Assembly (NCBI GenBank): GCA_023429825.1
Contig: JAEZDC010000012.1
Coordinates: 1 to 27,742 of the forward strand
Source of the DNA: Bacteroidota bacterium
Lineage (GTDB): Bacteria; Bacteroidota; Bacteroidia; Chitinophagales; Chitinophagaceae
Length of the DNA stretch: 27,742 nucleotides
Direction of reading: 5' to 3'
The notes under the pieces were generated by a model. The model saw only the letters and a list, made by a program, of their open reading frames with translations, was not told where the DNA came from and searched no databases. Below, piece after piece: positions 8,371 through 15,315 of the stretch; positions within the stretch are counted from its first letter, which is position 1, and each line of letters starts with the position of its first letter. Both the position numbers and the translations under genes were made by a program.

Positions 8371-8529
8371 GTTGCGTCGCACTCTTGTACTGAGGTAACA
8401 CGGGGCAGCAACCAGCGATCGTCACTAAATTTCAACGGTGAGCCTGATGATCAAAAGCACACAGGATTCACTACTTCGGCTTACACTCCCTGCTCAAAAC
8501 TATTCTGCAGTACAAGAGTGCGACGCAAC
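8371..8529. repeat. Inverted pair of the dispersed 20-bp repeat (REPIN/MITE-like element)
   Basis: The left arm is GTTGCGTCGCACTCTTGTAC at 8371-8390, and the right arm at 8510-8529 is its perfect reverse complement. The 119-bp interior has its own hairpin: GATCGTCA at 8417-8424 pairs with TGATGATC at 8445-8452 with one G-T pair. Near the right arm the minus strand has GCCGAAGTAGTGAATC, a variant of which follows the solo copy at 20400 at a similar distance. The interior has no coding capacity. A terminally inverted non-coding element of about 160 bp fits a REP doublet or MITE moved by an enzyme encoded elsewhere; mobility is inference. Confidence 0.75.
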
Positions 8530-8580
8530 GAAAGCTAAATAGTGAACAAGACCTCTGCTACCATAACATTCATTCTCTTT

Positions 8581-8628
8581 TTTGGAAATTGAATATTTTA
8601 TTGGGAAGTTTGCGCTTCCAATTCCAAA
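8581..8628. repeat. Bulged two-tier hairpin
   Basis: TTTGGAAATTG at 8581-8591 pairs with CAATTCCAAA at 8619-8628 with one bulged base. An inner GGAAG/CTTCC hairpin (8604-8608 with 8615-8619) shares its edge with the outer stem. No T-run follows on either strand, so it is not a normal terminator. Confidence 0.35.
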
Positions 8629-8763
8629 CTACAGCAATTGATTTTCATTTGATTATGGTCGAATTTTTAGCTGGCACTTGCTTTGCCAACTAGGGGCTGT
8701 ACTAGAGAAACCTATCCTTCCAATATCCTTACAAACTGGAAAACCCTAACCAAACCAGTCCTT

Positions 8764-9174
8764 ATGTTGAAGTTTGTAATTGGATCATTATTTATTATTT
8801 GCCTGGCTTCATGCAGCAAAAGTGACAGCGTAATAACGCCTGTAGAAACGGCGGAAGTTACTCCGGCAGCCGTCTTTTTTAAAGATGGAAATATTTCTGT
8901 GGCTAACCTTTCCATCGCAAAAACAGAAATAGGCATCCAGGTATCTTTTATCACTTTATACGAAAAAAACATAACCAATATTGAAGTGTTGAGCGGGATT
9001 ACTACCAGTACTTTGTGTACGGTATTCAACCAGAAATGCGGCGCTGCAAGAACGACGTCAACCACATATACCATGATGGATTCGCCAAAAGCGCCGGTAA
9101 TGTATTATGCCATAAGGTATACCATGGCTAATGGAGATTGGGCAATGAGCCCGATTCAGAAGTTTGTTTATTAA
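8764..9174 (+). CDS. Small lipoprotein, function unknown
   Basis: A 136-residue protein starting MLKFVIGSLFIICLASCSKSDS, a clear lipoprotein signal with Cys17 in the lipobox LASC. The frame can be extended to a TTG at 8683, but that would place 27 non-hydrophobic residues before the signal peptide, so the ATG at 8764 is chosen. The mature part is about 120 residues, rich in Thr, Ser and hydrophobic beta-like stretches, with two later Cys (in TLCTVFNQKCGAA) that may form a disulfide. No known domain is recognised. It lies convergent to zapA within a minus-strand block and has its own terminator. Confidence 0.72.
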   Translation: MLKFVIGSLFIICLASCSKSDSVITPVETAEVTPAAVFFKDGNISVANLSIAKTEIGIQVSFITLYEKNITNIEVLSGITTSTLCTVFNQKCGAARTTSTTYTMMDSPKAPVMYYAIRYTMANGDWAMSPIQKFVY

Positions 9175-9195
9175 GGATTGCTCGTACCCTGTTAG

Positions 9196-9227
9196 ATTGC
9201 CCTGCTGTAAAGTGGGGCAATTTTTTT
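9196..9227 (+). terminator. Intrinsic terminator of the small lipoprotein gene
   Basis: ATTGCCC (9196-9202) pairs with GGGCAAT (9215-9221) around a 12-base loop and runs into seven T. It is correctly oriented for the plus-strand gene ending at 9174. Its T-run overlaps the stop codon of convergent zapA. Confidence 0.75.
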
Positions 9228-9519
9228 ATTGATCTGAAGAAAGCGTCTTATCAAGTAATTTTTCAAGCGAGGCGAGTTTTTCAGAAACCTCCCTCAGTTT
9301 TATATCGTTACCGCCTTTAGTTTGTTCAGTAGCAAACCAAAGCAGCACCATGGAGACATAGTCCTGCATATCCTTACCTGCGAAATTGCTTTTAAATTCC
9401 AGGATCTTTTCATTAATAAGCTTAACGGTCTTGCGCACCATTTCTTCATCAGCAGGATCTATTTTCAGCCGGTAAGTTCTATCAGCTATAACAATGTTTG
9501 CGGGAATTAACTCAGGCAT
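9226..9519 (-). CDS. zapA: Cell division protein ZapA
   Basis: A 97-residue protein that matches ZapA, which binds and bundles FtsZ protofilaments and stabilises the Z-ring at midcell. The N-terminal globular part holds VIADRTYRLKIDPADEEMVRKT, the typical beta-strand and helix pattern with conserved Arg/Tyr/Leu. A central helix (VKLINEKILEFKSNF) and a C-terminal coiled coil (KLREVSEKLASLEKLLDK) follow. Length is normal. It lies 2 bp after the ZapB-like coiled-coil gene, which sits 74 bp after pheT, so a pheT-zapB-zapA operon is likely. Confidence 0.9.
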   Translation of the reverse strand: MPELIPANIVIADRTYRLKIDPADEEMVRKTVKLINEKILEFKSNFAGKDMQDYVSMVLLWFATEQTKGGNDIKLREVSEKLASLEKLLDKTLSSDQ

Positions 9520-9521
9520 AA

Positions 9522-9806
9522 TTAAGCATTAAGTAAGGCTAGGCATTTTTCCACTTCTTTCAGGTAGGTGTCAATTCTCTTTTCGAGTTCAGCTTTTTCT
9601 TTGTTGTCCAGGTGGTGAACGCCTAGTTTTAAAGCATCCGCCCTTTGTTGGAGATTATTGAACTGTTCCTGTTGTTCTTTAATGATAGATTGTGCTTTTT
9701 CCAGGTCTTTAGAAAGCCTCGCATTTTCCTTTTGCAGGGTTTGGCTTTGCTTCACCACCTGCTGAAGCCTGGATTGTATGTTCTTTATTTGCTGTTCGAT
9801 CTCCAT
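9522..9806 (-). CDS. Coiled-coil protein, ZapB-like
   Basis: A 94-residue protein that is almost entirely coiled coil: heptad-like Leu/Ile spacing with many Gln, Glu and Lys from residue 4 to about 55 (IEQQIKNIQSRLQQVVKQSQTL and onward), then a second helical segment to the end. There is no signal peptide or membrane helix. Size and shape resemble ZapB, which joins ZapA at the Z-ring, and the gene lies 2 bp before zapA. The ZapB role is inferred from shape and neighbour; the residues themselves are not diagnostic. Confidence 0.8.
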   Translation of the reverse strand: MEIEQQIKNIQSRLQQVVKQSQTLQKENARLSKDLEKAQSIIKEQQEQFNNLQQRADALKLGVHHLDNKEKAELEKRIDTYLKEVEKCLALLNA

Positions 9807-9880
9807 AAGGACGGTTTATTTCTCCCGGAAAATCCGGAAAACGCAGAAAACAAATCCTTCAACGTTTCTGCGAGCGGCAA

Positions 9881-12298
9881 CTATTTTCTTATCTCAGCTC
9901 CTAACTCTTTCTCAAAAGCCTGGATCAGCTTATTCACCATGCTGTCAATGTCTTTATCCGTCATGGTTTTCTCTTCATCGAGAAAGGTGAAGCTGACAGC
10001 CATCGATTTTTTATCTGCACCTAATTTATCACTTTCAAACACATCAAACAACCGCATCCCTGTCATTTTTGAAAGTTTGGCTTTCTTAACTGCAGATTCT
10101 AAGGCTTCATAAGTAGTATTGCGGTTTACAATTAAAGCCAGGTCCCTGTTCACCTCAGGAAACTTTGGAAGTTCTTTGAACGTGATCTTATTTTTCTCGA
10201 ATTGATTATAGAGATTCTTAAAAAGAATATCAGCAAAGTAAACTGGTTGTTTAATATCAAATTTAGCCAGTTGCTTTTTACTTACCTGGTTAAAGCTGGC
10301 TATCTTTTGCTTATTGCTGTATACTTCTATTGCAGGCGAATCTTCTGCTTTTTTAAATTGGAGATCATTAACGCCAGCTAATGAGAGCAATGCAGTGAGA
10401 CATCCCTTTATCTTGTAGATGTCCTGCTGTTGTGCTTTTTCCTTCCAGCTATCTTCATGATTGATGCCGGTAACATATAAGCAGAGATGTTCTTCTTCTT
10501 TATACTTGCCAGGTTCTTTTTCTGAATAAGTTTTACCGATTTCAAAGAACTGCAGGTTACTACTCTTACGATTGATATTATGCGCCAAAGCTTCCAAACC
10601 TGTTTCCAGCATTGATGGTCTCATTACGTCCAGGTCAGCACTTAAACTGTTGATCATTTTTACTGTGCTGCCAAGTGTTACCTCATCGTAATATTTACTA
10701 TTGGTGATGGAGTTTGTCATGATCTCCATAAAGCCTTGCCCGATTAAATAGGTGCTGAGCTTTTCTTTCAGGCTTTCTTTTCCAACATATTCATCAATAG
10801 CAGGAGTGATGTTTATTGAAGAGGGGATTTCGATATTGTCTAACCCATCGATGCGAATGATCTCCTCCACAATATCTGCCTGAATGCTGATGTCAGGTTT
10901 GCTAAAAGGAACCGCGATCCTCAATTCATCCATTCCTTCTTTTATGATCTCGAAGCCCAATGCTGTTAAAATTCTTTTTACCGCATCTGAATGATAATTT
11001 TTACCACTGAGTTTTTTGAGATAATGATTCTTTAAGGCAACCTGTACTTTTTCTTTTGGTGTTGGATAAATATCAACAATGTCCGAGGCGATTTCACCGC
11101 CTGCAACTTCCTTTATAAGCTGTGCGGCTCTCTTTAAAACATTTACTGTATTGGATATATCAACTCCTTTTTCAAATCTCGTTGCGGCTTCAGTTCTTAA
11201 TCCATGACGTACGGAAGACTTACGAATAGATACAGAATCAAAACATGCACTCTCTAAAAAGATATTCTTTGTCGCTTCTTTAACTCCGGAATGGATACCA
11301 CCAAATACACCAGCGATACACATTCCTTCGCTGTTGCCATTACATATCATCAAATCTTCAATGCTGAGCTTTCTTTCTTTTTCATCCAATGAAATGAATA
11401 CAGAATTCTCCGGAAGATTTTTCACGATCACATGATGACCTGCGATCTTATCGGCATCAAAAGCATGCAATGGCTGACCCGTTTCATGTAAAATGTAATT
11501 GGTAATATCAACTACGTTATTGATCGGTCTTTGACCAATTGCAATTAATCTATCTTTCAACCATTGAGGAGATTCTTTCACCGTAACGTTCGTAAGACTA
11601 ACCCCCGAATATCTGGGACAGGCATTTTCATTCTCCACTGTTACTTTGATCGGGAAGCTATTATTATCTGCTTTGATATTAGTCCACGGCGTTTTTGCCC
11701 TGGTATCTTTTTTATTATGGTGAGACAAATAGGCACACACATCTTTTGCAATACCCAGGTGGCTCATCGCGTCCATCCTGTTAGGTGTTAATCCTATTTC
11801 ATAGATCCAATCTGTATATGGTTTGAAATATTCTGCTGCAGGTGAACCAATTTTTACCTTATCAGGCAACACCATGATACCTGCATGACTTTCACCAATA
11901 CCGATCTCATCTTCTGCGCAGATCATTCCATGGCTTTCTTCTCCACGGATCTTCGCCACTTTCATAGTGAGCGGCTCACCGGTTAAAGGATAAATAGTTG
12001 TACCTACTGTAGCAACTACAACTTTCTGACCAGCAGCTACATTAGGCGCACCACAAACGATCTTCAGCGGTTCTGCAGCACCAATGTTTACCTGGGTCAC
12101 TCTTAATTTATCTGCATTAGGATGTTGTATGGCTTCCAGTACTTCACCAATTACCAAACCTTGCAAGCCACCTTTGATGCTTTCGTATTGAGTGAGACTT
12201 TCCACTTCTAAACCAATGGATGTAAGAATTTTAGAGAGACGTTCCGGCTCAATTTTTTCCGGCAGATAATCACATAACCAGTTATAAGAGATCGTCAT
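9881..12298 (-). CDS. pheT: Phenylalanine--tRNA ligase beta subunit
   Basis: The 805-residue beta subunit of the heterotetrameric enzyme that charges tRNA-Phe. The N-terminal MTISYNWLCDYLPEKIEPERLSKILTSIGLEVE is typical. The EMAP-type tRNA-binding domain is at about 40-150 (VIGEVLEAIQHPNADKLRVTQVN, RGEESHGMICAEDEIGIG). The B3/B4 editing domain is near 210-395 (PRYSGVSLTNV, NNVVDITNYILHETGQPLHAFDADKI), then B5 (around 400-480), the catalytic-like core and a C-terminal FDX-ACB anticodon-binding domain (ELPKFPEVNRDLALIVN). Length is normal. The alpha subunit gene is not in this window. A -7 box TATATTTG lies 23 bases upstream. It probably heads the operon with the coiled-coil gene and zapA. Confidence 0.97.
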   Translation of the reverse strand: MTISYNWLCDYLPEKIEPERLSKILTSIGLEVESLTQYESIKGGLQGLVIGEVLEAIQHPNADKLRVTQVNIGAAEPLKIVCGAPNVAAGQKVVVATVGTTIYPLTGEPLTMKVAKIRGEESHGMICAEDEIGIGESHAGIMVLPDKVKIGSPAAEYFKPYTDWIYEIGLTPNRMDAMSHLGIAKDVCAYLSHHNKKDTRAKTPWTNIKADNNSFPIKVTVENENACPRYSGVSLTNVTVKESPQWLKDRLIAIGQRPINNVVDITNYILHETGQPLHAFDADKIAGHHVIVKNLPENSVFISLDEKERKLSIEDLMICNGNSEGMCIAGVFGGIHSGVKEATKNIFLESACFDSVSIRKSSVRHGLRTEAATRFEKGVDISNTVNVLKRAAQLIKEVAGGEIASDIVDIYPTPKEKVQVALKNHYLKKLSGKNYHSDAVKRILTALGFEIIKEGMDELRIAVPFSKPDISIQADIVEEIIRIDGLDNIEIPSSINITPAIDEYVGKESLKEKLSTYLIGQGFMEIMTNSITNSKYYDEVTLGSTVKMINSLSADLDVMRPSMLETGLEALAHNINRKSSNLQFFEIGKTYSEKEPGKYKEEEHLCLYVTGINHEDSWKEKAQQQDIYKIKGCLTALLSLAGVNDLQFKKAEDSPAIEVYSNKQKIASFNQVSKKQLAKFDIKQPVYFADILFKNLYNQFEKNKITFKELPKFPEVNRDLALIVNRNTTYEALESAVKKAKLSKMTGMRLFDVFESDKLGADKKSMAVSFTFLDEEKTMTDKDIDSMVNKLIQAFEKELGAEIRK

Positions 12299-12321
12299 AA
12301 ATAGTGTACAGTTAAAGGTTG

Positions 12322-12329
12322 CAAATATA
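12322..12329 (-). promoter_or_regulatory. Putative -7 promoter box for pheT
   Basis: On the minus strand this reads TATATTTG, a perfect fit to TAnnTTTG, 23 bases before the pheT ATG. No strong TTTG -33 element is visible, only T-rich sequence. Confidence 0.55.
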
Positions 12330-12400
12330 ACTTAAGAGAACGAAGATGGATTTTGATAGATGAAATGCAGCATTTTAGCCAGCCGAATAGCGATAAGAAT

Positions 12401-12420
12401 GTACAAGAGTGCGACGCAAC
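12401..12420 (-). repeat. Dispersed 20-bp repeat, solo copy
   Basis: On the minus strand this is GTTGCGTCGCACTCTTGTAC, identical to the paired arms at 8371 and 8510, and preceded by CTTCT as at 8366. It continues GTACATTC, like the other solo copies. Confidence 0.85.
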
Positions 12421-12539
12421 AGAAGTATCATAGTAGTGTCACAGCCGGTAACCCAAAAAGAAAATCAGATACACAAAAAAGACCGTGAATTAAAATTTTT
12501 GCCAGAAATTCTTTCTGCACATCATTATGTGAACTGTTT

Positions 12540-12640
12540 TGTGAATAGACATGTGCTTTGTGGATAAGCCTGCAAAATCTTATGAACAACGCACTTTTTT
12601 AGTGAATAAGTGATGAAATTAGTTGGAGTAATGTGGATGA
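12540..12640 (+). other. Cluster of DnaA-box-like sites (candidate oriC or DnaA-regulated region)
   Basis: A perfect DnaA box, TGTGGATAA (complement TTATCCACA), is at 12559-12567. In the same orientation are TGTGGATGA at 12632-12640 (1 mismatch), TGTGAATAG at 12540-12548 (2), AGTGAATAA at 12601-12609 (2) and TATGAACAA at 12581-12589 (3). Start-to-start spacings are 19, 22, 20 and 31 bp, close to two and three helical turns, so the sites lie on one face of the DNA. AT-rich sequence follows on the dnaB side. oriC is one reading; autonomous DnaA control of dnaB is the other. Confidence 0.5.
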
Positions 12641-12671
12641 TTGTTGAATAAATATTGACTGAAAGAAATTT

Positions 12672-12701
12672 TTTGGCGTGAGTTTTTGCAAACTATATTC
12701 G
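12672..12701 (+). promoter_or_regulatory. Putative promoter of dnaB
   Basis: TTTG at 12672-12675 is followed after 18 bp by TATATTCG at 12694-12701. This is a good match to the Bacteroidetes -33 (TTTG) and -7 (TAnnTTTG) pair with one mismatch. The leader to the dnaB ATG would be about 115 bases, with a small stem CCAC/GGTG just downstream. Confidence 0.55.
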
Positions 12702-12823
12702 CCCTCCCACTGAGATTTTTGGTGGAATTCTTAAAAGGATAACATTCGGATAACGCAGAAATAACAATGTCCCTTTAAAGAGTTGAGACAACAATTATAC
12801 GACCCACTTACTACTTGCAAAAC

Positions 12824-14395
12824 ATGGACATTACTAACCTCAACAAAGACAGAAAGAATCGTCGGAAACCTTCTATTGACCTCAGTACTATGGTCTACGG
12901 AAAGGTCCCGCCACAGGCAAAAGAATTGGAAGAAGCGGTATTGGGTGCGGTGATGCTGGAGAAGAGCGCCTTTGATACAGTAATCGAAATTTTACAACCT
13001 GAATGCTTTTATGTCGACGCACATCAACGCATTTATAAAGCATTCAAATCACTTGCAGATAATCATCTTCCTATTGATATCCTTACAGTTGTTGAAGAGC
13101 TGAAGCGTAAGGAAGAACTGGATATGGTTGGTGGACCATATGCGATCACTAAGCTCACCAACTCGGTAGTTTCTACGGCTAATATTGAAGCACACGCAAG
13201 GATCATCCTGCAAAAATTCATACAAAGAGAATTGATAAGATTGAGCGGTGAGATCATCGGTGATGCCTATGAAGACAGTACCGACGTGTTTGATTTATTG
13301 GATGAAGCAGAAGAAAAAATGTTCAAGATCACCAATAACTATTTGAAGAAAAACTTCGAAGACATTGGTGATGCTTTGAAAAAAGCGATTGAAAGAATTG
13401 ATCATCTTAGAACAACGAAAGATGATATTTCCGGTGTGCACAGCGGTTTTCCAACATTAGATAGAATCACATACGGCTGGCAACCCACTGATCTTATCAT
13501 TCTTGCAGCAAGGCCATCCGTGGGTAAAACTGCATTCGCGTTGAACCTGGCGAGAAATGCGGCAATGAATAATTCTAAGAAGACAGGTGTAGGGTTCTTT
13601 TCTTTAGAAATGAGTGCTGCTCAACTGGTGCAAAGGATGCTGAGTGCTGAAAGCGAAATACACATGGAGAAGATCAGCCGTGGTAAATTAGAAGAACATG
13701 AATATCGCCAGTTACAAACAAAAGGTATTCAGCGTTTGGAGCAGGCGCCTATATACATCGATGATACTGCAGCGTTGAACATTTTTGAATTCAGAGCGAA
13801 AGCGAGAAGGCTTGTAAATAAGCATAATGTAGGCATCATCATCATTGACTATTTGCAGTTGATGAGTGGAAGCGGTGACAGGAATTCAAATCGTGAACAA
13901 GAAATCAGCACCATTTCAAGAAACTTGAAAGCACTTGCAAAAGAGTTGAACATTCCGATCATTGCACTTAGCCAGTTGAGCCGTGCCGTTGAAACCAGGA
14001 AAGAAAGTAAGATGCCGCAGCTTTCTGACCTAAGAGAGTCAGGTGCGATTGAGCAGGATGCCGATATGGTAATGTTCATTTACCGTCCTGAATATTACGA
14101 AGTGATGAACAATGAAATGGGCGAAAGCACTAAGGGCGAAACACACGTTCGTATTGCCAAGCACAGGAACGGTGCCTTAGAAACCATCAAACTAAGAGCC
14201 CTCCTACACATCCAGAAGTTTGAAGAATGGGATGATAATGGCGGCGGTCCGAACTTAGGTCCGGGTAGCTGGAAACCGATTCCTCCCGCTGGTGGAAATG
14301 ATAATGAAGGTGGCGGAAGATTCTTTATTCAGAAAGGAAGTAAAATGAACAGTGGTGAATTCGATGAAGGCTTTGATGGAGAACAGCCATTTTAG
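12824..14395 (+). CDS. dnaB: Replicative DNA helicase DnaB
   Basis: A 523-residue hexameric 5'-3' helicase that unwinds DNA at the replication fork and recruits primase. The N-terminal DnaB domain begins PPQAKELEEAVLGAVMLEKSAFD and the linker helix is near 170. The RecA-like domain has Walker A ARPSVGKTAFALNLARNAA, GVGFFSLEMSAAQLVQRML, Walker B IIIIDYLQLM and the DnaB signature ALSQLSRAVETR with DLRESGAIEQDAD. The C-terminal tail is Gly/Asn-rich and acidic. A TTG at 12815 also opens the frame, but the ATG at 12824 is chosen. Length is slightly above the usual 450-520 because of the tail. No intein is present. It follows the DnaA-box spacer. Confidence 0.96.
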   Translation: MDITNLNKDRKNRRKPSIDLSTMVYGKVPPQAKELEEAVLGAVMLEKSAFDTVIEILQPECFYVDAHQRIYKAFKSLADNHLPIDILTVVEELKRKEELDMVGGPYAITKLTNSVVSTANIEAHARIILQKFIQRELIRLSGEIIGDAYEDSTDVFDLLDEAEEKMFKITNNYLKKNFEDIGDALKKAIERIDHLRTTKDDISGVHSGFPTLDRITYGWQPTDLIILAARPSVGKTAFALNLARNAAMNNSKKTGVGFFSLEMSAAQLVQRMLSAESEIHMEKISRGKLEEHEYRQLQTKGIQRLEQAPIYIDDTAALNIFEFRAKARRLVNKHNVGIIIIDYLQLMSGSGDRNSNREQEISTISRNLKALAKELNIPIIALSQLSRAVETRKESKMPQLSDLRESGAIEQDADMVMFIYRPEYYEVMNNEMGESTKGETHVRIAKHRNGALETIKLRALLHIQKFEEWDDNGGGPNLGPGSWKPIPPAGGNDNEGGGRFFIQKGSKMNSGEFDEGFDGEQPF

Positions 14396-14427
14396 TTAGC
14401 CAGCTACAGAATTGCTATTTAACTTCT

Positions 14428-14447
14428 GTTGCGTCGCACACTTGTAC
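14428..14447 (+). repeat. Dispersed 20-bp repeat, solo copy
   Basis: GTTGCGTCGCACACTTGTAC differs from the paired arms only at the variable base. It is preceded by CTTCT and followed by GTTCAGA, which it shares (one change) with the copy at 20400. It begins 32 bp after the dnaB stop. Confidence 0.85.
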
Positions 14448-14467
14448 GTTCAGAACAATATTCAACA

Positions 14468-14555
14468 TTTTCACGCAAGGTGACAAGGAGGCAAAGTCGC
14501 CAAGATGCAATGAACTAACCTTTGCGTCTTATTAACTTTGCGTCTTGCGTGAAAA
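14468..14555. repeat. Perfect 12-bp inverted repeat with internal direct repeats upstream of rsmE
   Basis: TTTTCACGCAAG (14468-14479) is exactly complementary to CTTGCGTGAAAA (14544-14555). Inside lies a direct repeat CTTTGCGTCTT at 14520-14530 and 14536-14546 (16-bp period) plus GGCAAAG and GCAAGG variants. The right arm ends 9 bases before the rsmE ATG. TAACTTTG at 14533-14540 fits the -7 consensus, so the rsmE promoter may lie within the repeat. No T-run follows, so a terminator is unlikely. Confidence 0.6.
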
Positions 14556-14564
14556 AACTCATCT

Positions 14565-15263
14565 ATGGCTTTGCCTTATTTCTACGAGCCCAATTTATCT
14601 CCAAATTCAACTTCATTTACATTAAGTGAAGAAACAAGTAAGCACTGCATACAGGTATTACGAATGAAAACGGGTGAGCAGATGCACTTAACTGATGGCA
14701 AAGGGCATTTGGTTACTGCATCAATTCTTTCCGCAGATAAAAAACATTCGTCTGTGACAATTATCAACTCAACTTTCACTCAGCAACAGCAAAGAAAGGT
14801 TTGCATGGGAGTTTCCATTCTCAAAAATGCCAGCCGCTTTGAGTGGTTTTTAGAAAAAGCTACAGAGATCGGCGTAAGTGAAATCATTCCACTCATCTGT
14901 AACAGAACAGAAAGGCAACATTTCCGTTTCGATAGAATGAATAATATTTTGAGTGCTGCGATGTTGCAAAGTCAGCAAACATGGTTGCCTGTGCTACATC
15001 AACCTGAAGAAATTGATAAAGCCATATCATCCGATCATCAGCAAAAATTTATTGCCCACTGTATCGAAGAACAAAAGCAGGAGCTGAAAAATATTTCAAT
15101 TGGTAGCGATCTGTTGATGTTGATTGGTCCTGAAGGAGATTTTACTCCTGCAGAAGTTCAGTTAGCACTACAGCATAATTTTCAACCGGTTTCACTTGGC
15201 TCAACAAGATTACGAACAGAAACTGCAGGAGTTGTTGCTGCAACGCTCCTGGTGAATTTATGA
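14565..15263 (+). CDS. rsmE: 16S rRNA (uracil(1498)-N(3))-methyltransferase
   Basis: A 232-residue SPOUT-class enzyme that uses S-adenosylmethionine to methylate U1498 of 16S rRNA in the small ribosomal subunit. The N-terminal PUA-like part has PYFYEPNL and HCIQVLRMKTGEQMHLTDGKG. The knotted C-terminal domain has SRFEWFLEKATEIGVSEIIPL, CNRTERQ, LIGPEGDFTPAE and the SAM-pocket signature SLGSTRLRTETAGVVA. Length is normal. It likely shares a transcript with the GNAT-like gene 52 bp downstream, although that spacer also contains a TACATTCG box at 15270-15277. Confidence 0.94.
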   Translation: MALPYFYEPNLSPNSTSFTLSEETSKHCIQVLRMKTGEQMHLTDGKGHLVTASILSADKKHSSVTIINSTFTQQQQRKVCMGVSILKNASRFEWFLEKATEIGVSEIIPLICNRTERQHFRFDRMNNILSAAMLQSQQTWLPVLHQPEEIDKAISSDHQQKFIAHCIEEQKQELKNISIGSDLLMLIGPEGDFTPAEVQLALQHNFQPVSLGSTRLRTETAGVVAATLLVNL

Positions 15264-15315
15264 TTAACGTACATTCGCTTCTTTGTAAATCGAATGATCG
15301 TGTAACTCGTGGCTT

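Larger units (their letters stand above)
8213..8763. other. Gene-free spacer between rny and an orphan lipoprotein gene
   Basis: About 550 bp with no convincing reading frame on either strand. It contains a widely spaced 10-bp inverted repeat (8256-8342), the inverted pair of the dispersed 20-bp repeat (8371-8529), a bulged hairpin (8581-8628) and a small stem (8668-8692, with arms TGGCA and TGCCA). A structured RNA is possible, but I could not match it to a family. No tRNA signature was found. Confidence 0.6.
12299..12823. other. Gene-free AT-rich spacer between divergent pheT and dnaB
   Basis: About 525 bp without a plausible gene. It contains the pheT promoter box, one solo copy of the dispersed repeat (12401-12420), a phased row of DnaA-box-like sites (12540-12640), an AT-rich stretch (about 12640-12676) and a well-formed -33/-7 promoter facing dnaB. 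Genes on both sides point away from it: pheT, zapA and rny leftward; dnaB, rsmE and dnaX rightward. This is the layout expected around a replication origin but is not proof. Confidence 0.7.

Noticed and set aside
8683..8763. TTG start for the small lipoprotein
   Set aside because: It would put 27 polar residues ahead of a clear lipoprotein signal peptide that begins at the ATG 8764.
8213..8763. 6S RNA or tRNA gene
   Set aside because: No tRNA T-arm or cloverleaf and no recognisable 6S sequence could be identified by eye; left as an open question only.
14468..14555. Terminator of dnaB
   Set aside because: The stem arms are 64 bases apart and no T-run follows in the dnaB direction; the repeat abuts the rsmE start.
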